Shown here one piece after another: positions 43,224-49,946 of a stretch of 64,000 nt of DNA (position 1 is its first letter; each line of letters starts with the position of its first letter). The DNA comes from DTPU01 sp963827855. GTDB taxonomy: Bacteria; Planctomycetota; Phycisphaerae; Sedimentisphaerales; Anaerobacaceae. The notes beneath the pieces were generated by a model. It worked only from the letters and a program-made list of their open reading frames with translations, was not told the DNA's origin and made no database searches. The position numbers and the translations under genes are program-made. The stretch spans positions 3,720,001 through 3,784,000 of the forward strand of contig CAWHBY010000002.1 of the NCBI GenBank assembly GCA_963827855.1, read 5' to 3'.

Positions 43224-44303
43224 ATGATTATCAGCCGCACACCTTTTCGGATTTCCTTCTTTGGCGGTGGCACGGACTACCCGGCCTGGTACAGAGAACA
43301 TGGCGGGGCGGTCCTGAGCAGCTCCATCAACAAGTATTGCTACATCAGTTGCCGCCATCTGCCGCCGTTCTTCAAGTACCGGTACCTGATCCGGTACCGG
43401 CTGCGAGAGGAGGTCTCCCGCCTCTCGGAGATCCAGCACGCCTCTGTACGGGAGTGCCTCAAGTTCCTGGGCTTTGAGCACGGGATCGAGATGGTCCACA
43501 CCAGCGACCTGCCTGGACAATCCGGCATCGGCTCCAGTTCGGCCTTCACGGTGGGCTTTCTCAAGGCGATGTACGCCCTGGAAGGCCGGATGGTCGGCAA
43601 GCGCAGGCTGGCCTCTGAGGCGATCCTCATCGAACAGAAGGTGATCGGTGAGAACGTCGGCTCCCAGGACCAGGTCGCCGCCGCCTTCGGCGGTCTCAAT
43701 CGGATCGAATTCAACGCCCAGGAAGACTTCATGGTCCAGCCCGTGACCATCGGCCAGCGAAGGATCACCGATCTCCAGAATCACCTCATGCTCTTCTTCA
43801 CGGGCTTCTCTCGCACGGCCTCGGAGATTGCGGCAGAACAGATCAAGAACACCGCCTCCAAGGCGACCGAGTTGGAGGCGATGCACCAGATGGTAGATGA
43901 GGCCGCCCACATCCTGAGCTCGGACGGATCGCTCGATGACTTCGGCAGGCTCCTTCACGAATCCTGGCAGCTCAAGCGGACCCTCTCGAGCCGCGTCACC
44001 ACAGGCGCCATTGACGACATGTACGAGGCGGCCGTCCACGCAGGCGCCTTGGGCGGCAAGCTCTGCGGCGCGGGCGGCGGCGGATTCCTGCTCGTGTTCG
44101 TGCCGCCCCGCAAGCGACGGCTCGTCCAGCGGGCCTTGAACGGGCTCCTGTATGTGCCCTTCGAATTCGAGAACCTGGGCAGTCAGATCACCTACTACGC
44201 AGACGAGGGCCCATACTACGAGCACCGGACCAGCAGCGCAGTCATCGAGGTAGCTGCCTCCAGATCGCAGCCCCTGGAGCAGCCCGTAGGGGTGCAGTTG
44301 TGA
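43224..44303 (+). CDS. GHMP kinase, heptose-7-phosphate kinase-like
   Basis: 359 residues. The N-terminal 'SRTPFRISFFGGGTDYPAWY' binds the sugar, 'DLPGQSGIGSSSAFTVGFLK' is the phosphate-binding loop of GHMP kinases, and 'KLCGAGGGGFLLVF' is motif 3. This pattern is that of HddA (D-glycero-alpha-D-manno-heptose-7-phosphate kinase) and close relatives. With the nucleotidyltransferase at 44839 it would make a nucleotide-activated heptose. I infer the heptose from family style and neighbours. Confidence 0.85.
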   Translation: MIISRTPFRISFFGGGTDYPAWYREHGGAVLSSSINKYCYISCRHLPPFFKYRYLIRYRLREEVSRLSEIQHASVRECLKFLGFEHGIEMVHTSDLPGQSGIGSSSAFTVGFLKAMYALEGRMVGKRRLASEAILIEQKVIGENVGSQDQVAAAFGGLNRIEFNAQEDFMVQPVTIGQRRITDLQNHLMLFFTGFSRTASEIAAEQIKNTASKATELEAMHQMVDEAAHILSSDGSLDDFGRLLHESWQLKRTLSSRVTTGAIDDMYEAAVHAGALGGKLCGAGGGGFLLVFVPPRKRRLVQRALNGLLYVPFEFENLGSQITYYADEGPYYEHRTSSAVIEVAASRSQPLEQPVGVQL

Positions 44304-44308
44304 GTGGC

Positions 44309-44390
44309 GGGTTACGGGTTATGGGTTATGAGTTACGCGCTGTTGAGAGACGGGCTGTCAGCCATCAGCGGCTATCAGCCGTCAGCCGGA
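44309..44390. repeat. Two adjacent heptamer repeats: GGGTTAY and RTCAGCC
   Basis: First block (44309-44336): GGGTTAC, GGGTTAT, GGGTTAT, GAGTTAC. Second block (44353-44390): GTCAGCC, ATCAGCG, then ATCAGCC, GTCAGCC; the second can also fold as small GGCTNTCAGCC hairpins. Both lie just upstream of the four-helix-bundle gene. Confidence 0.85.
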
Positions 44391-44423
44391 ACAGGATGAT
44401 CACGAATGGCGACTGAGTGAACT

Positions 44424-44801
44424 GTGCAGGACTTTCGGAACATTCAGGTCTGGCAGAAAGCATACAGCCTCACACGTGCTGTCTATGAGGCAACGAAGAG
44501 CTTTCCTCCGGGGGAAATGCATGGGCTAACCTCCCAACTGCGAAGAGCCGCCGTTTCTGTCCCGTGCAACATAGCCGAGGGCTGTGCGAAAAGCACAGAC
44601 GCTGATTTCGCTCGATTCCTTGACGTGGCCGTGGGGTCTGCAAGTGAGGTTGAGTGCCAGATCCTTCTGAGTCATGACCTGGGATATCTTCGGAAGAGCG
44701 AGCCGGATGCCCTTCTGCCACAAGTGCTCGAAGTGAAGCGTATGCTGGCGAGGTTCATTGTCACACTGCGAAAGAGCCATAGGGCCCGGAAGCCAGCGTG
44801 A
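44424..44801 (+). CDS. Four-helix-bundle protein (S23/IVP, bAvd-like)
   Basis: 125 residues, all helical. 'FRNIQVWQKAYSLTRAVYEA', 'FPPGEMHGLTSQLRRAAVSV', 'NIAEGCAKSTDADFARFLDV' and 'GSASEVECQILLSHDLGYL' are the standard pattern of the family first seen in 23S rRNA intervening sequences and related to the accessory protein bAvd of diversity-generating retroelements. It probably binds nucleic acid as a pentamer. It has no metabolic link to the heptose genes around it. GTG start. Its base composition (around 50% GC by eye) is lower than that of its neighbours, and heptamer repeats flank it on the 5' side, both signs of a mobile or foreign cassette. Confidence 0.9.
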   Translation: MQDFRNIQVWQKAYSLTRAVYEATKSFPPGEMHGLTSQLRRAAVSVPCNIAEGCAKSTDADFARFLDVAVGSASEVECQILLSHDLGYLRKSEPDALLPQVLEVKRMLARFIVTLRKSHRARKPA

Positions 44802-44838
44802 GTACAGTCAATGTCTTCCGGCTGAGAGCTAAGTAAGT

Positions 44839-45537
44839 ATGAACGTCGACCTCCTCATCCTCTGTGGTGGCATGGGCACCCGGCTCAGGTCGGTGGTGGC
44901 TGACCGGCCCAAGCCCATGGCGGTCATTGATCAGCGTCCCTTCCTGGACATCCTGATCGATCGATTCAGGAAGGCCGGTCTGCGGCGGTTCATCCTGTGC
45001 ACGGGTCACCTCTCCGAAGCCATCGAGTCCCACTATGCAGGACGCCAGGACGGCATTGAGGTGGTGATCTCCAAGGAGGCCCAGCCCCTGGGCACCGCAG
45101 GCGCGGTGAAGTTGGCAGAGCCGCATATCCTGACCGACCCCTTCCTCGTGGCCAACGGCGACTCCTATTGCGAGGTGGACCTGAGTGCCTTCATCCGGTT
45201 TCACCAGGCGAGGCACGCGGCCCTGTCCATCGTGGTGTCCCGCTCTCAGGATCCCAAGGACTATGGCACCGTGAGGGTGGATGCCTCGCAGCGAATCATC
45301 GGCTTTGCGGAGAAGAGTGACGCAGGCCCCGGGGGCCTCATCAGTGCAGGGATCTATCTGTTCGGCAGGCCAGTCCTCTCGGCAATCCCAACAGGCGTGA
45401 AGTCGTCACTCGAATGCGACGTCTTCCCCAACCTCCTGGCCCGGCCGTGCTATGCATTCTCAGGCACCAGCCTCGTCCTGGACATCGGCACCCCCGCTCG
45501 GCTATCCCAAGTGCGGCAGGTCCTCGGAAAGAAGTAG
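44839..45537 (+). CDS. Sugar-phosphate nucleotidyltransferase (HddC-like)
   Basis: 232 residues. 'LLILCGGMGTRLRSVVADRP' then 'KPM' is the nucleotide-binding signature; 'QPLGTAGAVKLAEPHI' and 'LVANGDSYCEVDLSAF' supply the sugar and metal sites. Size and style match HddC, D-glycero-alpha-D-manno-heptose-1-phosphate guanylyltransferase, the partner of HddA. It would make GDP-heptose (or another NDP-sugar) for the modifying enzymes upstream. It is separated from the kinase by the four-helix-bundle cassette. Confidence 0.87.
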   Translation: MNVDLLILCGGMGTRLRSVVADRPKPMAVIDQRPFLDILIDRFRKAGLRRFILCTGHLSEAIESHYAGRQDGIEVVISKEAQPLGTAGAVKLAEPHILTDPFLVANGDSYCEVDLSAFIRFHQARHAALSIVVSRSQDPKDYGTVRVDASQRIIGFAEKSDAGPGGLISAGIYLFGRPVLSAIPTGVKSSLECDVFPNLLARPCYAFSGTSLVLDIGTPARLSQVRQVLGKK

Positions 45538-45542
45538 TCGCG

Positions 45543-45580
45543 TGGCCAACAGCCAACAGCCTCCCAAGATGCCAGTAGCC
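45543..45580. repeat. Heptamer repeat CCAACAG
   Basis: GGCCAACAGCCAACAGCC followed by degenerate CCAGTAGCCG. It is short, right after the nucleotidyltransferase stop, and only two full copies are seen, so this call is weaker than the other repeats. Confidence 0.55.
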
Positions 45581-45591
45581 GATACCATTAC

Positions 45592-45960
45592 GTGGCTGCT
45601 GAGTGCGAAACAGATTGGGCAAGTACACTCTGGCCGGGAGCTTCAACGGCCTTGGGCCAAGACAGAACGGTAACGCTGTTGGACGGCGACGGGGCGCTGG
45701 TCTGCGACATGAACTCCATCACCGTGACTCTTGACCCCAACAGCCTTGCGGCGGACCACAATGACGTCGAGACGGTGGTATTTCCAGGTACGATCCTGGG
45801 TGATGAGATTGTGGCCGTCGCTCCGTATGACCTTCAGGGCATCATGGTGACGGCCTATGTGCAGACCGCTGGGATCTGCAAGGTCCTCTTCTACAAACCT
45901 ACCCCCGGTGTCGTAGACCTCGCCACCGGCTCATGGAAGGTTCACCAGAGAAGGCACTGA
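45592..45960 (+). CDS. Hypothetical protein, possibly a fragment
   Basis: 122 residues, GTG start, no good ribosome site. The sequence 'VVFPGTILGDEIVAVAP' and 'GIMVTAYVQTAGICKVLFY' resembles the C-terminal beta-domain seen in some phage-type structural or surface proteins; the resemblance is loose. The N-terminal part is translated from intergenic repeat. It may be the 3' remnant of a larger gene lost at the border of the heptose cluster. Confidence 0.35.
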   Translation: MAAECETDWASTLWPGASTALGQDRTVTLLDGDGALVCDMNSITVTLDPNSLAADHNDVETVVFPGTILGDEIVAVAPYDLQGIMVTAYVQTAGICKVLFYKPTPGVVDLATGSWKVHQRRH

Positions 45961-45985
45961 AGCAGCCAACTGCGGTCTGCTGGTT

Positions 45986-47488
45986 TCAGAAGTCATAGAC
46001 AAGACACACGTCCAAGATGTGATTAATGTCCGAGGTGGCGTCAACGCGCGTATCCTCATATCGATAGGCTGCCCTGATCTGGAAGCTGCGGGCCGAGAAC
46101 CACGCCAGGTCTGCGCCATATCGGTACGTCATCGGCCTGGGCGTGCCGGAGAGGTTGTGTTCCAGCCGCTCAAAGTCCGTACCCAGTACCAGATCAGGCC
46201 AGAGATAGTGAGTGGCCCGCACCAGTAGATCATGCGAGTCGGTGCCCATGAAGTGGCCAATGACGCGTCCATTGTAGGTATAGCCCGAGTGGTAGAGGCC
46301 ATGGTTGTAGAAGACGTTGGGGAACCGGCCCACATGGTTGTTGTTGTACTCGATGCGAAGATCGGTACGGCCCGTCCGCAGCACGTCAGCAAGTTGGAGA
46401 CCCAGAAGCGGCCGGTATTGGTGGAAGCCCGCTGCATCCTCGCCGCCGTAGTCGACATAGAGTCTGGCGGACCTCGCAGGGATCCAAGCGGGAAGACGGA
46501 TTCTCCATGAGGCATCGATACTGGCGACCTGATTCTCATAGCCCTGTATGTTCATGGGCCAAAAGATCTGCAAGTAGTCCTTCACACCAATGCCGGGTAC
46601 GTCGCCGCCGCCGAACATGATGGCCCTGGAGCCGCCCAGTTCGATGCCCGGATGTGGTTTGACGCTGAGTCGGATGCCGGTCAGCCTGGTATGGGGATGG
46701 TCCCTGTTCTCCTCCAGTTCAGTCAGGAAGTAGACTGCCTTGAAGGGGCCCAGTCGATCGAGGATCCACGGAAGTTGGATAGGCTTGGGATTGGACACTT
46801 TGAGCATGGTGAACGGCCGGGCATTGTTGCTCATCCACAACGATCCGTGATAGCCAGGCCCCCACCACATGGAGTCTCTGCCTACCTCGATCTCGAGCTT
46901 GCCAAGACTCGTCTTTCCGTAGGCCTCGACCACCTCCCACTGGGAGTCATGGCTGGGGCTCCTGTACTCCGGGTGGACATAGAAGGCGAGTGTATCGAAC
47001 GCGCTCATGCGGCTATCGAACCCGAGGCGAGTATTGCCTCCCTTGTCAAAACGGTCGCCGGATTGGTTCTCCAGGTCGAAGTGGTCGTCTCCATGCACGA
47101 AGCGGACATAGGGATCTTCCAGCGGCTTGAAGTAGTCTTCTGAAGAGCCTGTGCGGACCGACTCTACTTGATTCAGCTCGGATCTGAACTCCTTTTCGAG
47201 CCTATCGAGCACCGCCAGTATGACCTGGTTCTTCTCCCCTTGCCGCTCAACCGCCGCATCGGCCTCACTGATGAGTCTGGCCATCTCAAGCCGTGAGAAG
47301 GGCTTGGTGCCTACCATGGCGCTATCGATGAGACCCTCTCCGATCAGCTTGTCTATGGCCGCGTAGCTCCAGTGATACAGAGGGACGTTCGTAGAGACTG
47401 ACGCCGTACCGACGGTGCAGATCAGGGCCATGAGCAGCGGCAATATGCGTCTTAGGACCCGTCCAGAAATAACTGACCGATTTCCCAT
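45986..47488 (-). CDS. Capsule assembly Wzi-like outer-membrane protein, copy 1
   Basis: About 500 residues. N-terminal helical region ('HWSYAAIDKLIGEGLIDSAM', 'RLISEADAAVERQGEKNQ') then a beta-barrel with aromatic girdles ('DSMWWGPGYHGSLWMSNNAR', 'AVYFLTELEENRDHPHTRLT') that fits the Wzi family, which holds capsule polysaccharide to the outer membrane. It ends 'CLVYDF', the usual terminal-Phe signal for BAM insertion. The first codons, from 'MGNRSVISGRVL', lie inside the palindromic element at 47454-47633, so the native start and signal peptide may have been disrupted. Tandem with a second copy. Confidence 0.8.
   Translation of the reverse strand: MGNRSVISGRVLRRILPLLMALICTVGTASVSTNVPLYHWSYAAIDKLIGEGLIDSAMVGTKPFSRLEMARLISEADAAVERQGEKNQVILAVLDRLEKEFRSELNQVESVRTGSSEDYFKPLEDPYVRFVHGDDHFDLENQSGDRFDKGGNTRLGFDSRMSAFDTLAFYVHPEYRSPSHDSQWEVVEAYGKTSLGKLEIEVGRDSMWWGPGYHGSLWMSNNARPFTMLKVSNPKPIQLPWILDRLGPFKAVYFLTELEENRDHPHTRLTGIRLSVKPHPGIELGGSRAIMFGGGDVPGIGVKDYLQIFWPMNIQGYENQVASIDASWRIRLPAWIPARSARLYVDYGGEDAAGFHQYRPLLGLQLADVLRTGRTDLRIEYNNNHVGRFPNVFYNHGLYHSGYTYNGRVIGHFMGTDSHDLLVRATHYLWPDLVLGTDFERLEHNLSGTPRPMTYRYGADLAWFSARSFQIRAAYRYEDTRVDATSDINHILDVCLVYDF
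46950..47403. repeat. Direct repeat A shared with the second wzi copy
   Basis: About 450 bases nearly identical (a handful of mismatches) to 48612-49065, offset 1,662 bases. It covers the 5' part of the gene, while the 3' parts of the two genes are clearly diverged at DNA level. Confidence 0.85.
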
Positions 47489-47633
47489 CTCATCTTCGGG
47501 CCATCTTGGGCCGCTCCTCAATCGCGAAATCCTCAACGTAGCAGGACTACGCCTGCGGTTTCGCTCAATCCTCGCGTCCCAATCTGACCCAAGTCTGAGC
47601 GGCAAATCGATCACCTATTTCTGGACGGGTCCT
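47454..47633. mobile_element. MITE-like palindromic element
   Basis: 180 bases with terminal inverted repeats of about 30 bases: left AGGACCCGTCCAGAAATA then ACTGACCGATTT, right (reverse complement) AGGACCCGTCCAGAAATA then GGTGATCGATTT. Most of the inside is also an imperfect palindrome that meets near CAGGACTACG. There is no transposase gene, so it would be moved in trans. I could not find a clear target duplication. It covers the 5' end of wzi copy 1. Confidence 0.75.
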
Positions 47634-47641
47634 TATCATAT

Positions 47642-49120
47642 CTAGAAGTCGTAGACCAGGCTCAGGTCGAGGACATGGTTGGTGCCGGACTCGGGGTCAA
47701 GGGTGGTCTGCTCATATCTGTAGGCTACCTGGAACTGACAGTTGCGGGGGGCGAACCACGATAGGTCTGCGCCGTAGCGGCAGGTGACCGGTCGCGGTGT
47801 CCCCGAGCGGTTGCCTTGCAGACGCTCAAAGTTGGCGCCGAGCACCAGGTCAGGCGAGAGGTAGTGGGTTGCCCGCACGAACAGGTCCTCCGCGTCTGTG
47901 TCCATGAAGTGGCCGATGACTCTGCCTCTGTAGGTGTAGCCGGAGGTGTAGACGCCGTGCGTATAGAAGACGTTCGGCCACCCTTGCACGTGGTTGTTGG
48001 CGTACTCCACGCGCAAGTCAGTTCTGCCGGTCTTGAGCAGGTCGCTCAACAGCATGCCATACAGCCCACCGTGCTTCGACGGGAGATACCCCGCTTCGTC
48101 CTCGCCGGCCACGTCAGCGAATACCCTCACAGTCCGCAAGGGCAGCCATTCCGCGCAGTGGACCACGACCGAGACGTCAAAACTCGCTAGTTGGTTGTTC
48201 TCCCTCTGTTCGTGAGTGGGCCAGAAGACTTGGATGTAGTCCTTTGCGCCAATGCCTGGCAGTCCCCCTCCTCCGAACATGATGGTCCTGGAGCCCCCAA
48301 GCTCGAGGCTTGGATGTGGCTTGACGCTCAACCGGAGACCGGTCATCCTCGCGTGCGGATGATCCCTGCTCTCCTCCAACTCAGTCAGAAAGTAGACCGC
48401 CTTGAAGGGGCCCAGTCGCTCAAATACCCAGGGTAGCTGGGTAGGCACAGGGTTAGAGACCTTCAGCATGGTGAAAGGGCGGGCATTGTTGCTCATCAAC
48501 ATGGATCCGTGATAGCCAGGCCCCCACCACATGGAGTCTCTGCCTGCTTCGATCTCGATCTTGCCGAGGCTCGCCTTTCCATAGGCCTCGACCACCTCCC
48601 ACTGGGAATCAAGGCTGGGGCTCCTGTGCTCCGGGTGGACATAGAAGGCGAGTGTATCGAACGCGCTCATGCGGCTATCGAACCCGAGGCGAGTATTGCC
48701 TCCCTTGTCAAAACGGTCGCCGGATTGGTTCTCCAGGTCGAAGTGGTCGTCTCCATGCACGAAGCGGACATAGGGATCTTCCAGCGGCTTGAAGTAGTCT
48801 TCTGAAGAGCCTGTGCGGACCGACTCTACTTGATTCAGCTCGGATCTGAACTCCTTTTCGAGCCTATCGAGCACCGCCAGTATGACCTGGTTCTTCTCCC
48901 CTTGCCGCTCAACCGCCGCATCGGCCTCACTGATGAGTCTGGCCATCTCAAGCCGTGAGAAGGGCTTGGTGCCTGCCATGGCGCTATCGATGAGACCCTC
49001 TCCGATCAGCTTGTCTATGGCCGCGTAGCTCCAGTGATATAGAGGGACATTCGTGGAGACTGACCCAAAGCTCGGTCCTCCAGCGGCCGCTATCAGTACT
49101 ACCAATACCGTTTTCTTCAT
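47642..49120 (-). CDS. Capsule assembly Wzi-like outer-membrane protein, copy 2
   Basis: 492 residues with an intact signal peptide ('MKKTVLVVLIAAAGGPSFGS'), the same N-terminal helical region as copy 1 and a Wzi-like barrel ending 'LSLVYDF'. The N-terminal third is almost identical to copy 1 at DNA level; the barrel half differs in many loops, which may change what polysaccharide is bound. It is transcribed away from the Wza-like gene on the plus strand. Confidence 0.85.
   Translation of the reverse strand: MKKTVLVVLIAAAGGPSFGSVSTNVPLYHWSYAAIDKLIGEGLIDSAMAGTKPFSRLEMARLISEADAAVERQGEKNQVILAVLDRLEKEFRSELNQVESVRTGSSEDYFKPLEDPYVRFVHGDDHFDLENQSGDRFDKGGNTRLGFDSRMSAFDTLAFYVHPEHRSPSLDSQWEVVEAYGKASLGKIEIEAGRDSMWWGPGYHGSMLMSNNARPFTMLKVSNPVPTQLPWVFERLGPFKAVYFLTELEESRDHPHARMTGLRLSVKPHPSLELGGSRTIMFGGGGLPGIGAKDYIQVFWPTHEQRENNQLASFDVSVVVHCAEWLPLRTVRVFADVAGEDEAGYLPSKHGGLYGMLLSDLLKTGRTDLRVEYANNHVQGWPNVFYTHGVYTSGYTYRGRVIGHFMDTDAEDLFVRATHYLSPDLVLGANFERLQGNRSGTPRPVTCRYGADLSWFAPRNCQFQVAYRYEQTTLDPESGTNHVLDLSLVYDF
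48612..49065. repeat. Direct repeat B shared with the first wzi copy
   Basis: Counterpart of 46950-47403. The near-identity ends sharply on both sides, as expected for gene conversion or a recent unequal exchange. Confidence 0.85.
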
Positions 49121-49946
49121 GCTTCCTTGCGTCTAGGTCACTAGATCAGGAGAATTGGGACTGGCCGGAGATTACGTCAACCCGCTGGCCCAGTCAAGGG
49201 CAATTCGTGGCAGGGCGATGTCGCGGCAGTGTCGCGACGAAGTGCGGCGCCCGTGTGCGGCTTTTCTTCTCCGCCGGGCTTTCGCTAGCTGCGGCGGGCG
49301 CTTATCGGGACGTTTTCGGTCATGCCCTGCATTGAAGCGGTGCTTACAAGACAATGAGTCCTATTATGGGGTTGTGTGGCAGCTTGGGGTATATGCAGAG
49401 GCCCATCGTTGTATAAGCTGGGAAAGGCACGTCCTAGTGGGCCTATAGGACGCCACTTCCCAACATTGGATACGCACGGCGTCTGCGTTGACATCAGCTT
49501 TCTGCGTGGATATATTGCAGGACAGCTCTGACACTCAAGTAGACATAGACTATGGATTGGGTAGGCGGTCACTGATGGAACGGGTCTTCAAAACGCGGTG
49601 GGCTACTTGTTGCAGACGCACCCAAGTTGTGAATCTCGCCCCATCACCTTCACCCGATCTTCAGTCTCGCAATCTTGATGTGTCATTGTGGAAGCAGTGA
49701 CGTAGTCGAGTTGGAGGCACCCTGTGGTGTGTGACCTCTGACACATATGCAGAGCAGGAGAAGGGCTGAGCAGGTCATCTGGCGTGCGGCCTTCGCGCGG
49801 AAGTGGGATGGTTCGGTGCACGGATGCGCAACCGACGGGGACGGAGTATGTCCAAAGCGGCACCGAGGGACCCGTCCTCGATAACGTCCCACGGACAACA
49901 AACAACGCGTAGCGGACAACATCTAGCTCCCTGTTCGGAGTATACA
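49121..49946. other. Long divergent intergenic region before the export gene
   Basis: About 830 bases between the divergent wzi copy 2 and the Wza-like gene. No credible protein or RNA gene; short frames here have no family features. There is a GC-rich inverted repeat around 49274-49300 (CCGCC/GGCGG). GC falls toward 49330-49600. No JUMPStart element was found. It probably holds the promoters of both polysaccharide operons. Confidence 0.5.

Noticed and set aside
44424..44801. A diversity-generating retroelement built around the bAvd-like gene
   Set aside because: No reverse transcriptase and no template/variable repeat pair within reach.
49121..49946. A JUMPStart/ops element or sigma-54 promoter before the export gene
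   Set aside because: Neither consensus could be matched with the proper spacing.
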